The translations under genes were made by a program, and so were the position numbers. From Odontesthes bonariensis (Eukaryota > Chordata > Actinopteri > Atheriniformes > Atherinopsidae): a stretch of DNA of 64,000 nucleotides. The notes under the pieces are model-generated. The model ran no database searches. It was not told the DNA's origin and saw only the letters and a list, made by a program, of their open reading frames with translations. This document shows positions 10,909-23,379 of the stretch, piece after piece. The DNA is taken from the NCBI RefSeq assembly GCF_027942865.1, contig NC_134526.1, positions 7,482,784 through 7,546,783 on the forward strand. The letters run 5' to 3'. Positions within the stretch are counted from its first letter, which is position 1, and every line of letters begins with the position of its first letter.

Positions 10909-13900
10909 TGTTTGAGTGCAACTCCACATCTACTTGGTCAAATTAGCTAAGAGTGCACGCTGTCTGCGAGATTTCTAATAGGCGCTTTTATGAAGGGGAA
11001 AAAAAAATGGGTCTGAAAAGTCTCTCAATCCTGCAAGAAAAGACATAAAAATGGAAGCAGTGTGACCCTCCCAGCCATGACCATGTATCCAGTGTGTGAA
11101 ATGTGTGCCCTACAGGGAGAGAATATCAAACAGATGTGAATACTTTGTACTAATAATAACTATAAATTGCATATTCATTCGCTACATCCCACATGTTTCA
11201 TGTTATTTGTGTCCCATCCTCACTACACCAAGACTATTTGGGCAGCTGTTGCTGTCACATAGACTAGAGTCAGGGGAAAAAAGCAACAAAATGTTATCCT
11301 TGGTCATGCGATGGCAGATGGAGCAACTGTGCACCCTTTTGGTTACTTTGGCTTTGGACATGCATGAAAGACTTTAGGCTTTTGCCAAAGTGAAGAACTT
11401 TGTTTCAACTCATCCAATAAATGGATCTACAATTGCAATCTTTTCCAATACAACCCAAAAATCAGCCGTTTGAAGATGAGGGAAACCCTTGGAGGACACA
11501 TGCTGCTCCTTTAAGCCTCATCACAACACACACCATTATAAGCTGCCACTGCAGACAGCTGCAGTGTCTACCACACAAGCTATCCATACTGAGCTGTCTG
11601 AGGCTGCTCTCCAGTCCCCCCCCCCCCCAAGCTGCTTAAATAGCACAGGTTTCCATTTCCCCCCAGGATGTTTTAGTCATAAAAGCTTGTGGGCGGCAAT
11701 GGTGCTTCACATGCCCTTTAAGAGACTGAGCCATCATGCCTGCAGGGAGTCTAAAATGCCACTAATGTCATATTGGTGATTAATACAGTAAATCCACTAA
11801 AAACCTTATTTGAAGCAATGGGCTTTCAAACGTTGAGAAATAAATCTGAAAGTGATAAAATGCAGTTAGGGATACGGATGCATGAGTAGGAGAACAGATG
11901 GAAAAAATTTTTTTTAAAAAAATCTCAAAACAAAACAAGACTGATAGACTCGTGCTGCTCCACTGACTGGAGGGGGCAAACCAGCCAGTTAAGAGCCGAG
12001 GCCACAGGTTGCATGTAATGACTAATTGCTGTAACCAGCCAACACTATTACATTGGCGCTGCTATTCCAACAAGGCTCTGGTCAGAGGATGAGACGAGTG
12101 GCTAATTAGTGTCTGTGTGATGCAGAGTCTGGCTGCTATCAGGTTTCACATTAAGGCTGAGAGTGTGATAGGACCCTCCCCGGCCTGCTTAGCTCGAGGG
12201 GTATTTATATAGATTACTAAGGCATGCAGGGAGTGCTGGAGAGGCACTCTGAGCTGATTCACTGTGGCAGACACTGATGTGCCTTGTCAATGTGATCCAT
12301 CAGCATTTAATCAAGGTTGTAATCACACCCAGCAAAACAAACAATGGCATGGAGAAGAGCATTGAACCCCACGCACACGACACACAATCCTCTTCAGCTG
12401 AGATCGTCGAAACATTTGAAAATCTGAGCAGTTTGGATGATAACGCGCCCATTTCCTTAGACGTGTCTCTTGAAGATCGGATTAGTTAATAGAGGATGAT
12501 CGAAATGATGCGGCACTCATTTAATACATTGCATTTTGCTCTTTTTCCTTCAGGTTAAAGTTTTATTCATCAAAGTGTACTCATCTTATTATGGAAGATG
12601 GCCTCTTTGACCCACTTTGCCTGGAAGAAAAGGAAAACACCTGCATTCAGCTCTAAGGGCTCTTTAGGCCGACGCCCACCAAGTTTTTTTTTTTTTTTTT
12701 TTTTCTTTTTTTTAAAAACAGTCTTCTGGAAAATATTACACAGTAAGCTTGCACACCGAGTCTGATGCATTATAATCTATCCATTGCATATATTTGCAAT
12801 ACCAGGCCAAATCCACTCCGATCACTCCCTCTTTGTAGTTTCCTCCCGTGCCTCTCTCCGGTCATTACTTTCCTTCCACAACCAGGATTTAGCACCTCGG
12901 CAACCTGTTGGAGCTGAACTGTTCTCCCTCTCCGTCGCCACCTGCATGCTCTCCTCATCCTCCATTTCATCTCTTTGTCATAGCAATTATCATTCATTTG
13001 AATGTCACTGTTCGACCTGTTAAAAGTAGGCTATGCAAGTGATCAGGTGATACATTGAGGCCATTGCGCTTTGCTGTCATCATCTGTTGTACAACTCAAG
13101 GCTACAGCATCTTCTCTTTGTCGTGGATCATTTTAAGAAGGCCAGTGCATCCATTTGTTTCCACCTCTTCTTCCTGCTGGTTCCCTGCCCTCTCCTGCCC
13201 CGTTACTCTGCAGACATATGGGTCCCGCAGCTTATGCCACATTTTCTTTGCACCATAGACTGACGCTACAGAAGACGAGAAATACAAAGCCATCAGTTAG
13301 CTGCCTACAGAAAAATCACTACGCTCTAATCCTTCGTGCATCAGTAGCATACCGACTGTGTCAAACTAATCTGCCACAACCTCTCTTTAAATCCTTTGTC
13401 TCTGTTATCGTTAAAGGTTTTATTATAAAGTGCTTTATGCAGGGACACAGAGTGATGTTTGTGTGTACGGTGGCTCTGAGCAGTCAAACCTCTTTGACTG
13501 ACAATATGGGACTAAAAATACAGACCTGGTGTGCAAAGGCCTTTATTCATGATTTAAAGTATGAGCAGCGGTGAAGGGGCGCCCTGCTGGGTACACTGCC
13601 ACTCTCTGATCGAAAAAGAAGCACTCGAACACAACACCAAGACAAAATCCAACTGTCAACTCAGGCATAGAATCAGCAGCTCAGAAACAGGACATAACTT
13701 TTCAGTAGAGAAAGAAGCAGCAGGCTGTATATTATACAACTATTTTTTACCCTTATTGAATATAGTAAGTTCATTGTTAGTTCATTTCTTAGTGTCAAAA
13801 ATAGTTTGAGCTCAGATGTGTTTTAACATATCGAGACAACTGAAAAACCTGTTTCAATACAAACTAATATAACAATTAAACTTCATGCATAGAAACATAT

Positions 13901-16020
13901 AGAGCTCATTCAATATGCTGAAATGTAGCACCAAAGTAAATAACAGTCCGATGCAAAAGTGAAAAAAAGATGAGCGCCACATTTATTTTATACTTCATTT
14001 GAGATGGTCAACTCAGGTCAAGAAGCAATTGTTTTTTTAATTAATCACCATTATTGTTGAATGCAGAAAAATACAAAATGTGCAGTAATGACTTGAGTGG
14101 GGTTTAACCATTTGCATAAGTATGGTGTTTATTTTACTCCTGCAAGCAGGCTGAGCATATGAATGTAACATATTTTATGTTTAAAGAAATGTTTTCATAA
14201 AGATTTACACCAGTCGTTTCAGTAGCAGCAAAAAGGGATTTGGCAGCCATGGCTGGACAAGTGAAATCCATTTTATTGTAAATTCCACACGCTGCATGAT
14301 CCGTCATAGTAGCCCAGTGCCCCAGTAATGTTTTATGTCGAACTGGAAAATGGATGGATGATTTTATTTGGGAAACAGAGGCGTCCTCGAGTTGTACATC
14401 ATCTGATACGCCCCTGTGATACAGTGCAACAGAAAGACTTAGGCACATTTTAAAGAAAACAGATGGATATGTACTGTGTGTAGGTTTTGAATTTAACTTT
14501 TTCACATCACACTTACTGTGGCAGAACAGCACTGTGACCACACAGCATCATTGCACAGATGTTGGAATGGACAAAAAAAATAAATAAGCAGCTGAAAACA
14601 GGCTCTCGTAAAGGAGGAATCAGAACTTTTCTCTTGATGTTCTCTCCTTTTCCACATCCTTGGAAAAAACAAGTGTACCAAAGTGCTCAAGAATCATGTT
14701 AAGTAGGTTGCAGAGGCACTCACTTATGAACATGAATTAAAAAGATGAGCAGTCTGCACATTTGAAAAATGCTTTAAAGTATCTGAGGTGACACATTATA
14801 CATATGGGTGGAAATATGCACACTGTTGCCGTTTCCCTTTTGTGCAGCGTGATGCTCCAGTTCCATCAGTCACATCACACCGACTTCCATGTCCCCACGA
14901 TCCTCCCCATGGTCATTCATCACAGTGCCACTCAAACGCTGATTCGGGTCCCTGGAGTGGCATGGTAATATAGTCCTCTGCGTGTGTGTGCTCATTCATG
15001 TATGCATGTATTTTGGTGGGTCTGTATGTATGTTTCTGAGGGCATCCATCCATGCACGTTTTTTTTGTTTCTATTTTGGGGTGGTGCTGTCTTGTACCCC
15101 CCCAACCTCCCCTCTCCCTCTAAGACGGCTCTGGAAATATGAAGGTGTGTTGCTGCAGTGACAGAGTGAGGAGAGACAGAAGTAGAAGTCTGAGGAGCTC
15201 AGCAGCACGAACAGGCAGAGGGCAAAGAGGATAACAGCGCCTCCGAGTAGCCTTTCTGTCAAGATGATCATCTCTGAACACAGCTTGAGGTGAAAGATGT
15301 GTCACACAACATGTAAGGCGGTTGCTAAGGGGAGTTAAATTGAGACTCAATGAGCTCCATGGGAAGGCAAAGTTAGGCTAGTTTTGCATCAACTCTCTTA
15401 AGATTCAACAGTGGGAATTTTTATAAAGTCACATGTCCTCCTGGCAGACATGAGCTGAGAACTCTTCACATGTAGTTCTGCTGCAGCTCACTGCAATATG
15501 GATCAGCTCCAGGGGAAGCGTCTGTCCGAAGGCGCGAATAGATAATCACGACATCCGTTGTATGATCTCCAGCTGTTGTTTTTCCAATTAGCCTCTCTGC
15601 ATTGAGCTTCTCTCAGGATGAACATGAAGACATCAATCCAATACTAACCGACACAGCCCCAAAGGCTTTAATGGCTTTGATTACGCACAACTGAGGAAGG
15701 ATGACACCACTGATGCTCTCAGAAAGACAACAAAATACACAACTGCAAACAGAGAGGACATCCAAACAGATCAAACCTGACTGCAGCTTCACTTGGCTGC
15801 TTGCTTTGTGTGTGCATCGCTGGTCAGTTGCATCTGTGAGACAACTTCAGAAAGAAACTCGAGAAAACTTGTCAATTCATATCCAGCCAGCTACTTCATC
15901 ATGTATGTGAACATTTGACAGTCACCAGCCTCAGGTTGATAAAGATGAGCACGGTGACAGAAGCGCGTCACTCTGCCCGGATCCGTCACACCTACAAAGT
16001 GTTTTATGAATGCAAGCGTG
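10909..16020. other. asic2 intron 1, mostly featureless
   Basis: About 5.1 kb of non-coding intron. A T-rich run lies at 12681-12713 and a C run near 11619. A stretch at about 11940-12260 has a non-repetitive, homeodomain-motif-rich look and is listed separately. Open frames up to 139 codons (plus 13155-13574) are unrecognised and lack splice context. Confidence 0.5.
11940..12260. promoter_or_regulatory. Candidate conserved noncoding element
   Basis: The stretch is non-repetitive and has closely spaced homeodomain-type cores, TAATGACTAATTGC and GCTAATTAGTG, with ATTAAGG and TTACATTGGC nearby. It lies in the long intron of asic2. The call rests on sequence texture only; conservation cannot be seen from one genome. 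Confidence 0.25.
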
Positions 16021-16146
16021 CACGCTCAGCTGAGGAGTGTGCACGCTCAGCTGAGGAGTGTGCACGCTCAGCTGAGGAGTGTGCACGCTCAGCTGAGGAG
16101 TGTGCACGCTCAGCTGAGGAGTGTGCACGCTCAGCTGAGGAGTGTG
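16021..16146. repeat. 21-bp minisatellite, six copies
   Basis: Six identical head-to-tail copies of a 21-bp unit built from CACGCTCAGCTGAGGAGTGTG. Each unit contains the 10-bp palindrome CTCAGCTGAG, and the junctions create GTGCAC. Because 21 is a multiple of three, frames stay open on both strands (for example ARSAEEC repeats), which explains the apparent ORFs here. Not a CRISPR: there are no spacers. Confidence 0.95.
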
Positions 16147-18673
16147 CAGGGCCTCCGTGCACCAACATCCCGTGTACAGAATACTGTTTGCTCATCCAAC
16201 AAAACTAAATCTCTCTGTAGAGAGGCTTATTTCAAATTGTAATGTATACTATACTCAAGCATCTGTTTGCCAAAGTACTTTGCTCATTTATATAGTTAAC
16301 ATTTAATAACAGTGCTATTTTCAGTGCTGCTGCCTTAGCACTTAGCATACCTAAGTATGCAATACCTTCAGTTCCCTGGCTCCCACACTCTCCTTTCTGT
16401 TTACTATATCATTCCTCTGCCTCCTTTAGCCTTTAGCTCACACTTGTAATCCATGTACAAAAATAACAATAGTTTTGGTAACGAGTCAAGTTCCAGTGGA
16501 GAAAGTAGACCAGCTCAATGTTGCTCCTGTTGTCCCCCAGCAGCCCCCAAACAAACATCTTTAGTTTACCAGGAACCAGCTCATGTTTTATTCCGGTTTA
16601 TCCCACTTAGCAACACACCAATGATCCCAAAGCAACCAGTTTGACCAATGATGTGATCAAAATGTGTTTTTACAAATCATACATCTTTTCATGAAATGCT
16701 TTTTCATTCAACAATTTTGTTTTCCCTTTATGCTTGTGGACATCACCTTCCGGCTACCATTTCCCACTGCCGAGCATCTCCATACACCGTGGAAAGCCTC
16801 CCAACTCTTCATCAGATAACCACACATCTCGATACCAACAGTGCTGTGAGAACATACTCACAAAAGGACCATACTATAAATAGATCTGCATGTTTTACGT
16901 CCGCATACGATGAGCATTGTGCAATTAACACAGCCAAATCAGATCACCAGCAAGAATTCTGTGTCAAAAACAAGCATTTAACTGTTCTCTACTAAATGTT
17001 CTCTAGAAATATATTTGAACCCAGACAACTTTCTGTCTCCAAATACAAAACTTTAGAGATTTAGAGACTTTTCTGGCAATTCCAAGTACAGATTCAACAT
17101 AAATGCTTCACGTTTCCCCAGTTCAACATCTAAGTGTGTTGCTGCGTGGATCCCACTGGGATCATTTTTATGCAAAGCAACACGAGGCTGCACACAATAT
17201 GGTGCTACTTTTAACAGCATCACTGCTTCCCTGATAGAAACATCAGTCTGTAGCTGCAAACTATCAGATTTTATCAGTTTATAAGTCATGAATCGGCAGG
17301 TGGAGCAACTTTTAGACCTCTCTTCATCACCCTGTGAAAAATGTAGCTACCTTTTGCACAAACCTTTATTGGCCTCCGTGCAGTCCTTCGTGCTGCTCCT
17401 CTCTGCCTCAAGCAAAGAGAGGGAGATGTCAGATCTTACCAATAAAAATGCAGACTTAAATGCGTCAGCCGACTACTCAACAGCACTCTGTTCAGTAAGT
17501 GACAGAATGAACAAGGAGCACAGCACCGTTGCCTGGCATTCTGCTGCAACATTTATAACACTGAATGAAAATATCAAGAAGCAAAACGTACTTTGTAAGA
17601 CACAGCCGCAATGTCCGGTTCTTTTAGGGAAAGTTTGCCAAGGTGCATTAGAGCTACAGTAATGAAAGTAATACAGACTTAGTGTTCAGTGTAATAAGAT
17701 TATAAAACTCATGCCTGGGCCGACAGCAGAATATATGCATCTAAAATAAGTCTATGATTTGTGGTAATGATTCAAACCTTGCAAACATCAAAGAGGTTCC
17801 ATCAAAGAACGTTTCCAGCATCCCGTTTGTCTCTAAATAAATCACAGGATTTAAATTTAGTAAAGCAGATTCGGCCATTAAAGTTTCAACATTTACTTTT
17901 TCTGCCATCAAAACTTTAAACGCAGGGATTGCCTGCCTGTTCGCTGACGGAGTCGATTATCACTCAGCCTGAGTATGCAACAAGTGGATGTTGAGTCACA
18001 AAACCAACTTCCCTCTTAGACCACATTGCTCTGGCCAGCGCACTCTGCTTTCACAAGCACATTACTGACAGAACAGACTGATCTCTCATCATCAAGTCAA
18101 ATTAGAGGGAGATTACACCTGCAGCCATACAAATAATGGCACATTTTTGGCAGGGATTTCATGCTCTGTAGGACAACTAAGCAGAGAGACAAATATCCTT
18201 TTGATATTTTTGACTTGTTATAAAAAGAAAGAAAATACCTGACTGCAGAAATAAAGGTGGAAACACAATACTTCAGACCGGTAATAGAACTGCATTATCC
18301 AGTAGCATAAAGCTATTATATGAAGGCTGGGGACGACGACAATAAGGCAACAGCGCACAATGCATTTGAAGAACAAAGCTCCGGAGGCAACATATGTAGT
18401 AAAACATGACAGTGCCAAGTAGAAAAAAAAAACGGTTAGGAGACTCCCAGCCATGCACAGTGGGAGAGAAAACACAGCTATCAGCATACAGAAAGTCACT
18501 TTATTGCAAAAAAGAGAAAAATGTCCTTCCTCTGGAAACTTGCAAAGCTCAGAGTGTGAAGCCAAAAACCTCCCAAGCAGAGTTTGTGATGGGAAGGAGA
18601 CTTCAGATAGGCTCTGACCCCAGCCGAGCACAGACCAGAGCTGACATTTAAAAGAAGACATGAGTGAACTCAC
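16147..18673. other. asic2 intron 1 adjoining exon 1
   Basis: Intron sequence downstream of the exon 1 donor. An open frame of 124 codons on the plus strand (17288-17662) has no recognisable similarity and is not called. No repeats were recognised. Confidence 0.5.
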
Positions 18674-19246
18674 GGTTTTGAAGTCGCTGTGGCTGCAATC
18701 CTGCCCTTGGTATCTGCAGTAGAGCATCATCTCTTTCAGGTCATGGCCGACTCTGTCAATGAACTCCTTCATGCTGAACGCTTTAGGCCTGTAGGCCGTG
18801 AAGTTGGCCTTTTCCTGGAGGAAAGCGAGCACGTCGGGTTCAGCCAGGTGTGGCTGGGGGATCGCTAGGTGCACATCCAGCAGGGCGAGCAGCTCCCCGG
18901 CATGGTACAGGTCGTTGCGTGTGAGACGGCTGAAGCGATAAGCATTGAGGTTACAAATAGTCACAGCGGGGAAAACCAGACTGCTCGACACCACGGCGTC
19001 CATGCTGGTCACGTGAGGATAGGAGAGGAAATAGGCCAGCCGCTCTGCACTCTCCAAGGCGAGCAGTCCTAGGCAGGCCAGCAGAGCCGCAGCCCAGAGC
19101 AAGCGACGCACGCTGGCCGGACCATATGGGAAGATGAAGCGCAGGCCGTGCAGCGTGCTGGTGTGGGCAAAGACCTGCCATGAGGTGGGGCGCAGGCTGG
19201 AGCTGTCATGGCTCCCCTGACTGCCACAGCTCTCCTTAAGATCCAT
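18674..19246 (-). CDS. asic2: Acid-sensing ion channel subunit 2, first coding exon
   Basis: This exon encodes the first 191 residues of a proton-gated, amiloride-sensitive sodium channel subunit of the DEG/ENaC family, which acts at the neuronal plasma membrane as a trimer. The start MDLKES and the run NDLYHAGELLALLD match the ASIC2a form as I remember it. Visible parts are the cytoplasmic N-terminus, the family gating motif His33-Gly34 (STLHG), a first membrane segment at about residues 49-66, then extracellular FPAVTICN (92-99) and the start of the thumb/palm region with paired cysteines. The exon ends in phase 0 at SDFKT before GTGAGT. The remaining exons lie beyond the left edge, as expected from the very large first intron in vertebrates. 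asic2 is more likely than asic1 from the N-terminal sequence. Confidence 0.92.
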
Positions 19247-20400
19247 GTTCAGTCCCCCTCCTCCTCAGCCAGGGACCCCCCCTGTACACTCACACCTGCA
19301 CAGACGGGAGAGGAAAGACCTATAAGAGACTTAGAGTCGCAATCCATAATCATATAAACCATTCTATAAAGAGGTAGAGAGAGATGGAAAGGAGGGAAAT
19401 AGAGGTCAGAAAGAGGAAAATATGTAGAAAAGAGAAAAGAAAGACCTGCAGCAAACAGGAGAAAAACATTGATAAAACCACAAATGTAAAGTGACAATGG
19501 AGAGGAAGCATAAAGAGGAAAGCTAAGACTTCTAAAACCTGAATAACTACTACAGAGAATAAGCAACAGAGAAGGATACTCCCTGAGGGCATCCCTCTTC
19601 TCTACACCTCCACTTTCAATCACTCGCTGAACTGAGTTACTGTGGCTGCCAGCCTGCCTGTGGCTCCTACTACAGCCCCAACAAACATCCACTCACACAC
19701 ACACACAAATCCCAACATGCTCCCTCTTTTTTCATCCCCCATTGCCCCTCTGTGACTGCTCAATTTCACTTACAAAAAATACCAGAGTTAAGTCCTCTGT
19801 GACACCCAGAGCAAGAGGTGAGAGTCCCTTCAGCAGCAAGCAAATGAGAGCTGCCTCTGTGCATCTAAGTCCGACCCGTCTCCACTCAAAAACACAAACA
19901 CTCCGCCGCTAACTCTTGTTCATGCAGGCTGACGCACACGCACAAACACACGCGTCAAGGCTTCTCATGGTCACCCGTGCCCTCAACTAATGACAAGCCA
20001 AAGCACCTCTCTCGTTCAGCCTAGCGAGAAGACATCCAGCCGGCGTGAGTGTGTGTGAGAATGTGACAGCGCACGTGTGTGTGTGAGAGAGAGAGAGAGA
20101 GGGAGCGCCGATGATGATGATAGCCGCCGGTTAGTCTCGCGCACCGATCCAAACTCCTCCCGTTTTCCTCTGGCCAGATATATCCGCTTTCCCTCCTCTT
20201 CCCAGCTCATCTGTGGCGGCGGTGAACAACAGCGGAGCCGAGAGAGGCGCACACACCAACACACACGCTCGCAGAGACTGTGGCGAGAGGGAGGGCGGGA
20301 GGGAGAAAGAAAGGAGGGAAGCCAACACTCTCCTCCCTTGATCTCCCCAAAGCGAAGTCTCTTATTGAGTATGTTCCCTCCTCCCCCAGAAAACCTCCCC
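19247..20400 (-). promoter_or_regulatory. asic2: asic2 5' leader and likely promoter region
   Basis: The stretch upstream of the asic2 start holds GA/GT microsatellites (about 20074-20102) and a locally CpG-richer patch (20103-20280). Possible acceptors on the minus strand (TGTGCAG at about 19298, TACAG at about 19283) lie just upstream of the ATG, so the leader may be spliced. No TATA box can be assigned. The exact start of transcription is not visible. Confidence 0.35.
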
Positions 20401-22715
20401 ATCCTTTCTCCCATTTGTCTCTCTGCCTTTAATATTTCCACATTTCGGCACTGCAAACAGAGTGATGTATTGATGCAAAACGGGAGACACATAACAGGGA
20501 AACCAGTGGCGGTTGCTTGGTTGGAGAGGGGGGGGGGGGGTACATGTCATGGGAGGTGAAGCAGAAGTGGAGATGGAAGGGTAAAGGCAGGGAGATCTAG
20601 ATCGGGGACGGAAATAAGAAAACTATAAAAAGAGCAAGCGAGGGAGCGCACAGGCGGCACGGCCATGTCACACGAAGGAATTCAAACAACTCACGAGCAG
20701 AGTACAGGGACGCAGATTACAGGTGCATGTAAAGAGTATAGATATGAAATTTGAGGAATCTGATAATTCTCCGATTGTTTTACTGAAGAAATGGAGGAAC
20801 AGCCAGAGTCTAAAGGAGATAGAAGGCAGAAAGTGGTGAGAAGAAAATGACAGACAGGTGTGAGAGTGTTAAAAAGGGACAAAAGAGAGATGAAGACATG
20901 TGGATTATGCTGAAATCAATACAACATAACCCCGGCAGCTGATTTGAAACATTCAAGACCTGATTGAATTGCTGACTTGTGGCTTTGATTCAAAAGGTTT
21001 GACAAAAAGATTTTATTTAGGTATATACATGCAAGTCCCTGGCAGTCAGTGCAGTTGAGTCGGGCCACAGTGGCAGCTGTACTTGGGCTGTAAATCAGAC
21101 CAACGTCTTTGTTCCAGTATAAATACAGAGGCTGCGACGTGGTGGAAAAAAAACTCCAGACATTCTGCCGATTCCAACTTTCTCCCTGGGAGATAATTGT
21201 ACCGTTAATGTTGTCAGACAATGCTGCAGAAATTCAAAGTAAAAAAAGATTTTATTCCAGCAGAGGTACAGTCTTGAAAGGCTTTAAGTGACTCTGAATT
21301 GACATGTAGGTATAACGGGCTGTTCTTTGTAGTCACAATTTCTGACACGTTTAGCCATTTGACCAAAAAAAAAAAAAAAAAAACATCAATCAGAACAGTT
21401 TAATTGAGAATTTGACTGCATTTATATACACTTACACTTTATTTTCTTATAAAGCGATGCGTTGAGTCTAGATGGGCACATACCTGAAGGAGTGATTTGA
21501 TCCCCAACCGCAATATCCAGATGCGTTAGTTCAGTCTGGCTAATTTTTAAAAGGCCAGTTTTGGTCGGACGAACACAACAATTACTTTTTTTCCTAGTAT
21601 CATGTAATCATGCTTAGTATCACAAAAGATTGCTTGAACTTCAATCAAACGATCAGACATTTGGACTTAAAATATTAGGACAAGCACAGGCGAAATATTA
21701 AGGGCTCCATTCTGCTTCGAGGAAGTTCTGCTTTTGTGCATGCACAAATATATATATATAGAAATAAATAAACAAAAATATACCAACCTGAATTGCAATG
21801 ATTGCTTTTGACACGGCATCTTTCTGCAGTTCTACACAGTGGTTGTTTTACTGCTTATTTAAAAAATTAAGAGCAGATCTAATCTACAAGGAGTGCCAAA
21901 AAGAAAATAGTAAAGTGAAGCTGTAGTTCTCGGTTTGGCATGGTGCCGACGTGTTGACAGGCTGAATTACAGACACACACAAAGGGTTATTTTTTGCACC
22001 ATTATGGAAACATAACCTGCAATTAACTCTTTCACACCTGCCTCAAATGCAACTACATTAAATACCATCTGTCATAGCTTGTCTTATTCAGGTTGCAGCC
22101 ATGTCAGAATACCAAAACTTTATAAAACTGCTTATAAAAACATACCTGGACTTAATATGTGAAGCTTGAGGATTTTGATTTATTTATTTTTTATTTTGTG
22201 CATGCAAGTAAGTTTAACTTACAAACTATATCACAATTCAAGGTCAATTTTGGCCAAATCCCCTACATGCCGTTAGCTCATTGTCTAAAATTACCGGGCA
22301 ATTAAGCCTAATTAAGTGATTAAAGCGTAACGAGCAGTCCAAATGACACATCGAGCAATAAAAACCAACGCAATATTGTGTGCAGTTTAACTGCCAGCCA
22401 TGGTCTACTGACGATGACTTTTGGACAAAGTAATGCTACAATTAAACAATAGCAAATGTTGATAGCCGGTGATTAAACATGAATGTTTCTACGGTTGATC
22501 TTTGTCACTTTTTGGCGACACGAACTTAATTGCAACTCTCAGACAGCACATCCGTCTAAATGTTCCTGTTTGCTCGTCAAAAACTATTCAAATCATTTTA
22601 ATTCAAGGTAAAAGTTTGTAATTGCTGTTTAAAATGTTTAAAAACAAACAAACAAAAAAGCTCATTATTGCTTGACAGCTGTTTAGTGTAAAGATTAGTT
22701 TGGTCATTAACTCAC
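20401..22715. other. Intergenic, no gene seen
   Basis: AT-rich sequence with a G run (20527-20540), an A run (21363-21383) and a short TA repeat (about 21750). No coding exon or transposon end was recognised. Confidence 0.5.
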
Positions 22716-22960
22716 CTGTTGCTGCTCTCATAACACCGCACAGTGTGTCGCGTTCATCTTCTTCCCCATAAATCATTTCTTATACAGTGCTTCTCCGTCT
22801 CTGTTTGTTGGCAACAGCAACATTTAACTTATTTTCTTTTAGGGGGAGGTGGACTAATGTTGACCATCCACCTGCGGCTTAACTTGACTTAACTAAACTG
22901 AGAGCGTTAACAAGATGGCGGCCGGAAATGATCCCCTTTTACCAGGTTACCAAATTTGGA
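22716..22960. promoter_or_regulatory. Possible two-way promoter with a YY1/ETS-like motif
   Basis: AAGATGGCGGCCGGAA (22912-22927) combines a YY1-type AAGATGGCGGC with an ETS-type CCGGAA, a motif common just downstream of TATA-less vertebrate start sites. On the plus strand it supplies an ATG read as MAAGNDPLLP before a possible donor (CCAG/GTTACC at about 22951). On the minus strand a strong donor, ACAG/GTGAGT, lies at 22716. Either could be a first exon; no following exon was recognised. The minus-strand exon could be an upstream non-coding asic2 exon. Confidence 0.35.
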
Positions 22961-23379
22961 TAATATGAGGCACCATGTAAGGACTTTAAAATCCTTACAA
23001 TAGAACCCTAACAAGTAGATGTAAAATGCAAATGTACGAATCTATCAGCTTTGAACAGGATATATAGCAAATACTGGACCTATGAGCCCCAGAACATCAT
23101 AATTTACCATGAAAGCTGAGACACAAAGCTGAGATTTTATTCAATAATTCACCTTTTATGTTCACTCTGTCTTTTTTTGCTTCTAGTAGAAGTGGCTATG
23201 CTTAATGCACAGTACACTTGAGTGTATCTGTTCATCACTTTAAAATTGTAGACAAAGTTCAGCCATTTGCAACAAAACTGAAGCCCTAATTAAAAGTAAA
23301 CGTTGAAAGATAGAGTGCTTTATCTTCCTGTCAAGCACACATGCTGGCAGTCGATCACAGTCTGTCCTCCAAATGAAAT

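Noticed and set aside
13155-13574. 139-codon plus-strand open frame
   Set aside because: Low-complexity, Ser/Leu-rich chance frame with no similarity or gene context.
16021-16146. Possible CRISPR-like array
   Set aside because: Units are contiguous with no spacers, and this is a vertebrate genome.
16004-16242. Repeat proteins on both strands over the minisatellite
   Set aside because: Produced by the 21-bp unit staying in frame; not evidence of coding.
17288-17662. 124-codon plus-strand open frame
   Set aside because: Unrecognised, inside the asic2 intron, and without splice sites that would make an exon.
18950-19181. Other frames over asic2 exon 1
   Set aside because: Shadow frames of the asic2 coding exon.
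20016-20559. 158- and 160-codon frames upstream of asic2
   Set aside because: Overlapping frames on opposite strands in GA/GT-rich promoter-type sequence with no similarity.
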